Shown here: one piece after another, positions 51,401 through 61,522 of the stretch
Position numbering within the stretch: position 1 is the stretch's first letter
Layout of the letters: each line of letters begins with the position of its first letter
NCBI RefSeq assembly: GCF_000829455.1
Contig: NZ_JXAK01000008.1
Span: forward strand, 1 to 64,000
Length of the DNA stretch: 64,000 bases
Source: Gordoniibacillus kamchatkensis
GTDB taxonomy: Bacteria; Bacillota; Bacilli; Paenibacillales; NBRC-103111
Direction of reading: 5' to 3'
Made by a program: the position numbers and the translations under genes
Notes under the pieces: generated by a model
The model's input: the letters and a program-made list of their open reading frames with translations, nothing else
The model's database searches: none
Told to the model about the DNA's origin: nothing

Positions 51401-52244
51401 TCCAAAGGATACAGATTGGATTGGTTTTTATTATCACGTATCTCAGCATCGGCTATCTACACTATCCCTATCTAATCTATTTGTTAACAAATACCGGCCA
51501 TTGGGAAGCGGTTCTTTTTCAAGGGTTATTGCAGCTAATATTAATTTGGATCTACATGAAGGGGTTAAGTTATTTTCCAAAAGGGGATATTATAGACATT
51601 TATTTAAAAATGGGAAGATGGGCTGCTTACCTACTGCTTTTTCCATTTGTCGTAAATCTGACTGCGCTGGTTGCTTTTAATCTTCGAGTCCATGCCGAAA
51701 CCTTAACTGCGATTTTTTTGACTCGGACACCTTATTGGTCAGTTTTGGTGCTGCTTATTTTAGTTACGGCTTACACGGCAATAAAAGGTTTGGGTACGAT
51801 TTTACGTTCTTCGGTTTTTATTTTCTTGTTCGTTATTCCCTTAGTGGTGTTTGACACTACTTCCGCTATAATTAATTTTGATTTTCATAACGCTTCCCCG
51901 CTTTGGCCGGTATCTTTCCATTTCTTATCGGATATCCGTTTTTTATATCTTTTGGGATTTTCGCCGTTTTTGTTTTTGGGATTCGTGCCTTCCGAAACCA
52001 ATATGACGTTCGGCCAACTTGTTGTGGCTTGGGCTTGTGTAATGCTCTTTTTTCTAACTACTGTGTACATACCGCTTTCCATATTTGGACAAGAAACGGT
52101 CTCTACATTTCATCTGCCATTCATCAATGCAATGGATTCAGTTGACATTAGATGGTTTGTGTTCAACCGGCAGACGATGTTTTTCGGTATATCATTGGTC
52201 GGCTTTATGATCATGTTTAACGCTCTTATGATTTGGATGATTGG
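51397..52244 (+). pseudogene. Spore germination receptor subunit B (GerAB/GerKB family), 3'-truncated at a sequence junction
   Basis: This is an amino-acid-permease-like membrane subunit of a germinant receptor, with repeated hydrophobic helices from residue 1 (IGLVFIITYLSIGYLHYPYLIYL) and ILVTAYTAIKGLGTILRSS. Homologues have about 360-370 aa. Here recognisable sequence ends after about 282 residues at NALMIWMI (near 52,243), where base composition jumps and ftsX sequence begins in a different frame. The open frame continues to 52,602 only as a shadow of ftsX. The gene is truncated either by a real rearrangement or by a false assembly join. Confidence 0.82.
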
Positions 52245-52903
52245 TCGCCAGCATCAAGTTCGTTTCGAAGGAAGAGGGACTGAAGTATTTGCGCGAACGG
52301 CTCGGCGAAAGCGGCAAGGATCTGCTGCAAGGGTTCGACGGCGACAACAATCCGTTGAACGACTCTTTTACCGTCGAGGTGAAGGAGCCGCGCGACGTCG
52401 CCGATGCGGCGGCGGCCATCGAAGCGCTGAACAACGGGCAATTTCCGAAGCCGATCTACAAAGTGAGCTACGGCAAAGGTACGGTCGAGACGATGTTCAA
52501 GGTGACGGAAATCATCCGCAACGTTGGCCTCGTGCTCGTGCTGCTGCTGGCCATTACCGCGATATTCCTCATCGCCAATACGATCAAGCTGACGATCATT
52601 AACCGGCGGCGCGAAATTTCCATCATGAAGCTGGTCGGAGCGACCAACTCGTTCATCCGCTGGCCGTTCTTCATCGAAGGCGCGCTGCTCGGGCTGCTCG
52701 GCTCGATCATCCCGGCCGGGGCGCTGCTGTACGGCTACTGGGCGCTTCTGCACACGAGCCAGCTCGATCTTAGCCTGATGCTTATCAAGCTGCTGCCGTT
52801 TAGCAGCGTGAGCTACACTTTGGCAGGCCTTTTGCTCGGTCTCGGCATCGTGATCGGCGTCTGGGGAAGCTTGCTTTCGGTGCGCAAATATTTGCGCGTG
52901 TAA
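52245..52903 (+). pseudogene. ftsX: Cell-division ABC protein FtsX, 5'-truncated
   Basis: The C-terminal three-quarters of FtsX: VASIKFVSKEEGLKYLRERLGE from the external loop, then three membrane helices (VGLVLVLLLAITAIFLIANTIKL, LGLLGSIIPAGALLYGYW and LAGLLLGLGIVIGVWGSLL). NRRREISIMKLVGATNSFIRWPF links the first two. FtsX is about 300 aa; the first 80 or so residues, including helix 1, are absent, as is ftsE, which normally precedes it. FtsEX activates the CwlO/PcsB-type peptidase encoded next. Without the start this copy cannot be functional if the junction is real. A TTG at 52241 is only a chance start. Confidence 0.85.
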
Positions 52904-52905
52904 CT

Positions 52906-53064
52906 ATAACCTATTGCGGAGCGGAGGATGGCATATGGGGGCGGAGAGTGGAACGGGCGCCTTTGAAATCGGGTTCCCTCCTCCCAAGGCTTAATAGTTC
53001 AGGGAACCCGATTTCAACGAAGCCGGAGCCCATATGCCAATCCGCAGCGCAGCCCAAAGGTTAT
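52906..53064 (-). repeat. Dispersed palindromic element, copy B (inverse orientation)
   Basis: Read on the minus strand it carries the same blocks as copies A and C: GGGCTGCGCTGCGGA, CTCCGGCTTCG, AAAGGCGCCCGTTCC and ATCCTCCGCTCCGC. Two stems are perfect or nearly so: outer GGCATATGGG with CCCATATGCC, inner AAATCGGGTTCCCT with AGGGAACCCGATTT. An extra ATAACCT/AGGTTAT pair bounds it. It begins two bases after the ftsX stop and ends 40 bases before the peptidase start, so it may shape the mRNA between them. Confidence 0.78.
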
Positions 53065-53103
53065 GAAGCGTTCGCATAGATTCGTGGGAGAGGAGCATGT
53101 CTC

Positions 53104-54351
53104 TTGGTGAAGAAAATAGCCGTTCCGCTCGCGGTCAGCGCCGTGCTCGCTTCGGCGCTGGCGTTCCCGGCGGCGGGCCTGGCCGGACAGACGGCGGATT
53201 CGATCAATCAGCAATTGAACGATCTCAAGAAAGCGAAATCCGCCGCGCAGAAAAAGGCGACCGACACCCAGAATCAACTTGCACAAGTGCAGAAAGACAA
53301 GGCGCAGTCCAGCAAAGATCTGAACAGTATCTACAGCCAGATCGACGAGATCGGCAAAAAGCTGACCGATCTGAACAATCAAATCGATAAAACTACGGGC
53401 GACCTGGAAACGAACGCCAAGCAGCTGGACGACGCGCAAAACCGCGTCGCCGCCCGCGATCAAATGCTGAAATCGCGGCTGCGGCTCATGTATATGAACG
53501 GGTTCGTCTCCTATGCCGAAGTGCTGATGTCGGCGACGAACTTCGGCGATTTCCTCGACCGGTTCGACGCGCTCAAATCGATTCTCAACCAGGATAAGGA
53601 AATTTTGGAGTCGAACAAGCGCGACCGCGACGTCATCGCCGACAAGAAAACGAAAGTCGAGCAGCAGCTCGCCCAGGTGAAACAGCTGTACGATCAGACG
53701 AACGACGTGAAGGAATCGCTTCAGGCGAAGGAGCGGGAGAAGGAAGTCGTCGTCGCCAGCCTCTCCAAGAAGGAGAAGGAGCTCGAGGATATTAGCCAGG
53801 ACCAGCAGGACGAGCTGGTCAAATTCGCCGCGCAGGAATCGGCGCTGCTGAAGCAGAAAGCCGCTGCCGAGGCCGCTGCCGCCGCTGCTGCGAAAAAGAA
53901 AGGCCAGTCCGGCGGCAAGTCGACGATCGCCGACGCTTTCACCTACAGCGGCGGCAAATTCGGCTATCCGCTTGCCAAGCAGGCTCCGATGACGTCCGAT
54001 TTCGGGGTGCGCGTGGATCCGATCAACGGCAAGGAAGGGGCTTTCCATACGGGGATCGACCTTGGCGCGCCGCAAGGGACGGACATTTTGGCTGCGGAGA
54101 ACGGAGTCGTCATCGTCGCTTCCTGGTGGAGCGGGTACGGCAACTGCGTCATTATCGATCACGGCGGCGGCGTCTGGACGCTCTACGGCCACATCCGCGA
54201 CGGCGGCATTGTCGTCGAGAAGGGCGACAAAGTGAAGCGCGGCCAGAAGATCGCCGAGGTCGGCCATACGGGCCGGGCGACCGGCAACCACCTGCACTTT
54301 GAGGTCAGGATCAACGAGAAGCCTGTCGATCCGAAACCGTATTTACGCTAG
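53104..54351 (+). CDS. M23-family murein hydrolase with coiled-coil domain (FtsEX-activated CwlO/PcsB type)
   Basis: A 415-aa exported peptidoglycan endopeptidase: signal peptide (1-28), a long alternating charged coiled coil (about 30-260, SINQQLNDLKKAKSAAQKKA ... KEKELEDISQDQQDELVKF), an alanine-rich hinge, and a C-terminal lysostaphin-type M23 domain with zinc ligands in FHTGIDLG (about 314) and HLHFEV. It starts with TTG 53104 (AGGAG 8 bases upstream; GTG 53107 also possible). Proteins of this layout next to ftsX are activated by FtsEX to cut the wall during division or elongation. It is followed by ctpA. Confidence 0.92.
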   Translation: MVKKIAVPLAVSAVLASALAFPAAGLAGQTADSINQQLNDLKKAKSAAQKKATDTQNQLAQVQKDKAQSSKDLNSIYSQIDEIGKKLTDLNNQIDKTTGDLETNAKQLDDAQNRVAARDQMLKSRLRLMYMNGFVSYAEVLMSATNFGDFLDRFDALKSILNQDKEILESNKRDRDVIADKKTKVEQQLAQVKQLYDQTNDVKESLQAKEREKEVVVASLSKKEKELEDISQDQQDELVKFAAQESALLKQKAAAEAAAAAAAKKKGQSGGKSTIADAFTYSGGKFGYPLAKQAPMTSDFGVRVDPINGKEGAFHTGIDLGAPQGTDILAAENGVVIVASWWSGYGNCVIIDHGGGVWTLYGHIRDGGIVVEKGDKVKRGQKIAEVGHTGRATGNHLHFEVRINEKPVDPKPYLR

Positions 54352-54433
54352 CCGATAATAATCCGACCCTGGTCTAACATATACTACAAGGACGAGTTAC
54401 CATTTTTGGGGTAGGATAGGGGGTGTCAACCCG

Positions 54434-55903
54434 GTGCTTTTCAAAGGAAGAACGGTTATCGCGTTCATCATGCTGGCCATGTTCGCCAGCAGCCTGCTGA
54501 CGCTTACGATCGTCAGCCCGTCGCTAATTACGAGCGCCAAGGGGGGCGCGGTTGAAACTTCGGCGGCGGGCATCAAGCAGGCTGCGTCGGGTTTGACCGA
54601 GAAAGATCTGCAAAAAATCGCGACGACGTACGGGCTGGTCGAAAACAAATATTTGAGCAAAGTCGATCACGACAAGCTCATCGACGGTGCGATCAACGGG
54701 ATGCTGAGCGCGCTGGGCGATCCGTTCACCGTCTATATGGACCAGAAGGAAGCGGCGCAGTTCGACGAGAGCATCACGTCGTCGTTCCAGGGCATCGGCG
54801 CCGAAGTATCGGTCGAGAACGGCAAAGTTGTCGTCGTTTCGCCGATCAAGGGCTCCCCTGCGGAGAAAGCCGGCCTTCACGCCCATGACGTCATCGTATC
54901 TGTGAACGGAGAAAAATTGGACGGGCTGACGGTCAACCAGGCAGTCTCCAAAATACGCGGACCGAAGGGAACGCAGGCGAAGCTGACCATATTGCGCGAC
55001 GGCGTCGGCGATCCGATCGAGGTTATCGTCGTCCGCGCCGACATCGACGTGGAAACCGTGTATGCCGAAATGCTGGCGGACGGCATCGGCAAAATCGAAA
55101 TTCGCCAATTCAGTGCGAACACGGCGAAGCGCTTCGCCGAAGAGTTGAAAGGCTTGGAAGCGAAAGGCATGAAAGGGCTCATAATCGACGTGCGCAACGA
55201 TCCCGGCGGCCTCTTGAACGTCGTGGTCGACATTGTCGAGCCGTTCGTGCCGAAGGGCAAGCCGATCGTTCAGGTTGAAGACAGGAACGGCCGGCGCGAG
55301 CCGACCGAGTCCAGCGGAGGAACGAAGCATTATCCGGTCGTCGTGCTGGTGAACAAGGGCAGCGCCAGCGCCTCGGAAATTTTGGCGGGAGCGTTTAAGG
55401 AAGCCGTCGGCTCCAAGCTTGTCGGCGAGACGACTTACGGCAAAGGCACGGTCCAGGTCACGTTCGAGAAAGAGATGGGCGACGGCAGCAACATCAAGAT
55501 GACCGTCTACAAATGGCTCACCCCGAACGGCAACTGGATTCACAAGAAAGGGATCGAGCCGGATATCGCCGTCGAGCAGCCGGAATATTTCAAGGTGGCG
55601 CCGCTCGGCAAGAAATCGACCCTGAAGCCGGATACGACCAGTGACGATGTCAAGAATTTGCAAATTATGCTGAAGGGCCTCGGACTTCCGGTAGACCGCA
55701 CCGACGGCTACTACAGCGCGAAAACGGCGGACGCGGTGCGTACGTTCCAGAGCACAAACGGGCTGCCGGTCAGCGGCGAGGTAGACGCCGACACTGCGGC
55801 CAAGCTGGAGCAGGCGATCGTGGCCCGGATCAAAGATCCGGCGAGCGATTTGCAGCTGAAAGCCGCCGTGCAGGAGCTGCAGCGCGAGCTGGGCGTCCGC
55901 TAA
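54434..55903 (+). CDS. ctpA: S41-family carboxy-terminal processing protease with PDZ and peptidoglycan-binding domains
   Basis: A 489-aa membrane-anchored protease: N-terminal signal/anchor helix (VIAFIMLAMFASSLLTLTI), PDZ domain (about 115-200, QGIGAEVSVENGKVVVVSPIKG), S41 catalytic core with Ser in NKGSASASEILAGAF (about 312) and Lys in GETTYGKGTVQV (about 337), and a C-terminal peptidoglycan-binding type 1 domain (DVKNLQIMLKGLGLPVDRTDGYY). In Bacillus, CtpB has a similar neighbourhood and acts in sporulation signalling; the paralogue identity is uncertain. GTG start behind AGGGGG. A terminator follows. Confidence 0.92.
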   Translation: MLFKGRTVIAFIMLAMFASSLLTLTIVSPSLITSAKGGAVETSAAGIKQAASGLTEKDLQKIATTYGLVENKYLSKVDHDKLIDGAINGMLSALGDPFTVYMDQKEAAQFDESITSSFQGIGAEVSVENGKVVVVSPIKGSPAEKAGLHAHDVIVSVNGEKLDGLTVNQAVSKIRGPKGTQAKLTILRDGVGDPIEVIVVRADIDVETVYAEMLADGIGKIEIRQFSANTAKRFAEELKGLEAKGMKGLIIDVRNDPGGLLNVVVDIVEPFVPKGKPIVQVEDRNGRREPTESSGGTKHYPVVVLVNKGSASASEILAGAFKEAVGSKLVGETTYGKGTVQVTFEKEMGDGSNIKMTVYKWLTPNGNWIHKKGIEPDIAVEQPEYFKVAPLGKKSTLKPDTTSDDVKNLQIMLKGLGLPVDRTDGYYSAKTADAVRTFQSTNGLPVSGEVDADTAAKLEQAIVARIKDPASDLQLKAAVQELQRELGVR

Positions 55904-55985
55904 TCGGTAACCGGGGGCAAAGCATCACTCGGGAAATATTGGCCGCCGCGCAGGGCAGGAAAATGTAGCTGCGCGTCGAACAAGT

Positions 55986-56022
55986 ATAGGGAAGGCCGAG
56001 CGTATCGGCCTCCCTATTTTTG
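55986..56022 (+). terminator. Intrinsic terminator after ctpA
   Basis: ATAGGGAAGGCCGA pairs with TCGGCCTCCCTAT (one bulge), followed by TTTTTG. Confidence 0.85.
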
Positions 56023-56042
56023 TTGCCGCGGAGGGCCATGCG

Positions 56043-57367
56043 ATGGTTGTGGCTATGGAATTGCTGCAGCGGCTAGCACTTGCGATCCTGCAGCTGGCTT
56101 GGAATCCGTTCTATTACGCGGGGATTGCCCTCGTCGTTCTGCAATACCGAAGACAAATCAAGCTGGAGCGCAAGCTGTTCTCCACGCGCCTGCACTCTCT
56201 TATCGGAGAAACGTGGCGAGCCGTCCTATGGGGTGCGCTGGGCGGCATCGGCGTGTCGGCGGTGATGGCGCTGCTCGGTACGGCGATAGGGCCCGAGACG
56301 ATGTGGCTATTGTGGGGGGCCGCGCTTGTTCTGATGCTGTTCCGAATCCGGTTTCTATGCCTTGCGTACAGCGTTGGTGCCGTGGGAATGATTGCCGCGG
56401 CCCTAGCGCTCGTTCCGGAATCGATGCAGCCCGACGCGCTCGTTCCTCTGCTTCGGGCGCTGCCGCGGGTCGATGTCCCGACGCTGCTGGCGCTAGTGGG
56501 CGTTTTGCATGTGTTGGAGGGCTTGCTCATTCGGACGCAAGGGATGCGGATGGCGTCGCCGATGTTTTTTGAGGGCAAGCGCGGCAAAATTATCGGGGGC
56601 TTTCAGCAGCAAGGCTTCTGGCCGATCCCCCTGCTGCTCATCGTGCCTTGGGGCGGAGCCGGCGGGATGGCGCTGCCGTGGCCGACCGTTTTCGGGGCCC
56701 CGGGCTTGGATACCGGTTGGACTTTCATCTCTTTGCCGTTCCTGATCGCTTCGCCGAAGTGGCGCTGAGCAGTTCGCCGCGGGACAAGGCAAGGCGCAGC
56801 TCGGTCTGGCTCGCCTGTTACGGCTTGACGATACTGCTGCTGGCGCTTGCGGTCCGTTTCTGGAGCCCGCTCGCCTTTATCGCGTCGCTGCTTTGTATTG
56901 TCCTGCATGAGACGATCATGTGGTATAGCCGCCATGTCGAGATGAAACGGATGCCGCTCTACGTCCATGACGAGCGGGGGCTGAAGGTGCTCGCGGTATT
57001 GCCGCGCAGCGCGGCCGCCGAGCTCGGCATCGTGCCGGGAGAAATAATTCACAAGGTGAACGGAATGCCGGTGCGGCAGCGCGCCGACCTGCATCAAGCG
57101 CTGCGCCTCAATTCGGCGTTCAGCAAGCTGGAAGTGATCAATTTGCAGGGCGAGATCAAGTTCCTGAGCCGTCCGCTGTTTGCGGGCGAGCATCATCAGC
57201 TCGGCCTCGTTCTTGCTCCGGACGAGCAGGCGCTCTACTACGTAGAAGCCCGCGAGCCAAGCTTATTCGGCTACTTGAGCAGACGGCTCGTCGGACTGGC
57301 GCGCAACCCGTCGCTTCCGGGAGCCGCAGGAGCCGTGCCGGCCGAGCAAAGCAAAGACCTTTCCTGA
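56043..57367 (+). CDS. minJ: MinJ-like polytopic PDZ membrane protein, interrupted by one frameshift
   Basis: A membrane protein of about 441 aa with some eight predicted helices and a C-terminal PDZ domain (LKVLAVLPRSAAAELGIVPGEIIHKVNG). The first part ends in a frameshift near 56,748 (ATCGCTTC where ATCGGCTTC is expected). Restoring one base gives LPFLIGFAEVALSSSPRDK and joins both halves. In Bacillus subtilis, minJ lies beside ctpB and ftsEX and links DivIVA to MinD in division-site selection. The same architecture and neighbours support that name here, though sequence identity cannot be measured. Confidence 0.75.
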
Positions 57368-57400
57368 TGCGATGATATCGCCCGGGAAAGGTCTTTGCTT
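57350..57400. terminator. Bidirectional terminator between minJ-like and motB
   Basis: GCAAAGACCTTTCC pairs with GGGAAAGGTCTTTGC; the 5' arm overlaps the last minJ codons. It also lies just past the end of motB on the other strand. Confidence 0.8.
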
Positions 57401-57442
57401 CAATCTATACGGGATCTCCGGTATGCCTTCGCTTCGCTAGCG

Positions 57443-58256
57443 TCAGGATTCGCTGCGGAGGACGACGATTTCGACGCGGCGGTTTTTTTTGCCGGTCGGC
57501 GTCGCTGTCGTTCGGAGCTACCGGCTTCGTATCGGCGTATCCGGTGGAGATCAGTTTTTTGTCGTCCAGCTTGGCATTGTAAATGAAGTAGCGGAGTACG
57601 GACAGCGACCGGGCGTTGGACAGTCCCCAGTTATCTTTGAGCGGATTGCCGGGAGCGAGCGGCAAATTGTCCGTATGGCCCTCGATGCTCACCTTGGTAT
57701 TAAGCGTCGAGATAAAGCCGGCCAGCTTGTCGAGAACCGGGTAGGCGGCCGGCTTCAGATCGGCCTTGCCGAGATCGAACAGGAGCAGGTCGTTCAGGGT
57801 GATCGCGATGCCGCGTTCCGTATTGGCCGCTTGCACCTGCATTTCCAGTTGATTTTGCTGGACGTACGACTGCACCTGCTTGAGCAGCTCTTGCAAGCTT
57901 TGCTCTTTCTTATCTTTGTCGAACTGGTTGTTCGTCGTCTTGTCGAACTGCTTCGGCATGGTCGAATTGACGCCGGTTTTGGTGCTGTCTTGCTCGGGAT
58001 TCAGCTTGTTTTTGTCCACGTCGGACATCGTTTTGCCGACTTGTCCCGCGACCCCTTTGCCTTTTTGCAGTATCGAGTCGGAGTTCTGGAATTGAAAATT
58101 GAGCGCTTGCGACAGAACGGCATATTTGTCTACGTCGATTTTGCTCATTGCGTACATGATGATGAAAAAGACGAGCAGCAGCGTGATCAGGTCGGCGTAG
58201 GTAATGAGCCAGCGTTCGTGATTTTCGTGCGCTTGGTGCCTATTCTTCCTCGCCAT
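57443..58256 (-). CDS. motB: Flagellar motor stator protein MotB/MotS, one frameshift at a homopolymer near the C-terminus
   Basis: The stator subunit that anchors the ion channel to peptidoglycan: a single helix with the ion-carrying Asp (TYADLITLLLVFFIIMYAMS, Asp22), a plug/linker, and an OmpA-type domain (LLLFDLGKADLKPAAYPVLDKL, then IEGHTDNLPL and NARSLSVLRYF). The frame shifts at an 8-base A run (57483-57490 on the plus strand). With seven A the end reads DADRQKNRRVEIVVLRSES and stops at 57443, as in homologues. The start overlaps motA by 17 bases. H+ versus Na+ use is not decided. Confidence 0.9.
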
Positions 58257-59028
58257 TGGCTGCGCCCTCCTCCTGGCCCGCTTTCTTGTCGTGCAGGAAC
58301 GAGGTAAGCTTCTTTTTGATCAGCTGCGGGTTCTCGCCGGCTTGCAGCGCCAAGATGCCCTCCAGCATAAGCTCCATTTCGGAAACGGTTTCTTTCGTGC
58401 GGAACTTGATCTTGTTGCTGATCGGCAAATAGATCAGGTTGGCGCTCGCAACGCCGTACAGCGTCGCCGAGAAAGCGACGGCGATGGCCGGGCCGAGGGC
58501 GGAAGGGTCGGACAAATTGCCGAGCACGTGGATAAGCCCCATGACCGTACCGATAATCCCCATCGTCGGAGCGAAGCCGCCTGCGGCTTCGAACACTTTG
58601 GCGTACACATCGTTCTTATGCTCTACGGCATCCATTTCCAGCTCGAGGATTTGCCGGGTCAGTTCGGGATCGGTGCCGTCTACGACCATCATCAGGCCGT
58701 CGCGCAAAAATGGATTGGAGTGCTCCTGAGCGCGTTGTTCGAGCGCCAGCACGCCTTCGCGGCGGGCGATCGTAGCCATGTCCACAATTTCCTCGATGAC
58801 GACGACGGGATCGCGCTTCTGCTGCTTGAATGCGATGGCAAGAGCTTTCGGGAGCTCCTTGAGCACCGATGTCGGGAAGCCGATGGCGGTTGCGCCGAAT
58901 GTGCCGCCGAATACGATGAGCGCGGCGCTCGGGACAAGCAAAGCGGTAATATGGCCGCCGTCCCAGGCGTAACCGATAACGAGTGAAGCGAGTCCGAGCA
59001 CGATGCCTAATACTGTAGTCAAATCCAC
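58240..59028 (-). CDS. motA: Flagellar motor stator protein MotA/MotP
   Basis: A 262-aa, four-helix stator subunit: LTTVLGIVLGLASLVIGYAW at the N-terminus, the cytoplasmic loop with REGVLALEQRAQEHSNPFLRDGL, and the FAPTMGIIGTVMGLIHVLGNL ... AIAVAFSATLYGVASANLIYLPI hairpin lining the ion path. It forms the stator with MotB, encoded immediately downstream with overlap. Its promoter must lie in the 240 bases shared with uvrB on the opposite strand. Presence of motAB indicates a motile organism. Confidence 0.93.
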   Translation of the reverse strand: MDLTTVLGIVLGLASLVIGYAWDGGHITALLVPSAALIVFGGTFGATAIGFPTSVLKELPKALAIAFKQQKRDPVVVIEEIVDMATIARREGVLALEQRAQEHSNPFLRDGLMMVVDGTDPELTRQILELEMDAVEHKNDVYAKVFEAAGGFAPTMGIIGTVMGLIHVLGNLSDPSALGPAIAVAFSATLYGVASANLIYLPISNKIKFRTKETVSEMELMLEGILALQAGENPQLIKKKLTSFLHDKKAGQEEGAANGEEE

Positions 59029-59102
59029 GAATGTACCACTCCCGTTGAGATGATGAAGACGCCTCGCCCGATCGTTTTTTCCGCGCAGGAAAGCCGGACC
59101 GT

Positions 59103-59131
59103 TTGCATGCGGAGGCGAAAACAGCTATAAT
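59103..59131 (+). promoter_or_regulatory. uvrB promoter
   Basis: TTGCAT (59103-59108) and TATAAT (59126-59131), exact 17-base spacing, about 140 bases upstream of uvrB. An SOS box overlaps the expected start point. Confidence 0.75.
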
Positions 59132-59136
59132 GAATA

Positions 59137-59150
59137 AGAACACACATTCC
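59137..59150 (+). promoter_or_regulatory. LexA (SOS) box in the uvrB promoter
   Basis: AGAACACACATTCC matches 12 of 14 positions of the Bacillus LexA consensus (CGAAC, three purine/any/purine positions, YGTTYC). It starts 6 bases downstream of the -10 box, where bound LexA would block transcription. Confidence 0.65.
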
Positions 59151-59268
59151 TATTCGCGGTTTTCTGGCGCAAAATGACACCTTTTGCATATATCTCTAAG
59201 CTATATCGGCAAAACAGCTGATAAAGTTTATAGGATCGACACATTCGATCCGGACTGGGGGCTCAGGA

Positions 59269-61266
<1,998 letters not shown>

Positions 61267-61290
61267 GGTTGCAGTTAGGTTGCGAAAAAA

Positions 61291-61430
61291 GGCTGCGTTG
61301 CGGATTGGAATATGGGGTCTCCGGCTTCGTTCAAATCGGGTTCCCTCATTCACTAAGCCATGGCACGGAGGAACCGATTTGAAAGGCGCACGTTCCGCTC
61401 TCCGACCCCATATTCCTTCCTCCGCTCCGC
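61291..61430 (+). repeat. Dispersed palindromic element, copy C
   Basis: Lies in the 256-base gap between uvrB and uvrA. Conserved blocks: GGCTGCGTTGCGGATTGG, GGTCTCCGGCTTCGTT, GAAAGGCGCACGTTCCGCTC and CTTCCTCCGCTCCGC. Outer stem GGAATATGGGG with CCCCATATTCC; inner stem AAATCGGGTTCC with GGAACCGATTT. The outer stem differs from copy B by a compensated base pair (C-G there, A-T here). No ORF is evident. Transcription from the SOS-regulated uvrB promoter would pass through it to uvrA. Confidence 0.78.
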
Positions 61431-61522
61431 GGTTTTAGCTTTGAGGCGGCCGCAGCTCCTTTTCGCTGGACGGACGCAACCGCAACGCCCGGCGCCAATT
61501 TAACGTAAAGGCAGGGTCAACA

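Noticed and set aside
51397-52602. A genuine GerAB-FtsX fusion protein
   Set aside because: The open frame continues past 52,244, but ftsX is in a different frame there, so the tail is out-of-frame ftsX sequence rather than a fused domain.
53014-54297. Antisense open frame opposite the M23 peptidase
   Set aside because: Shadow of the coiled-coil and M23 coding sequence; no start context and no motif.
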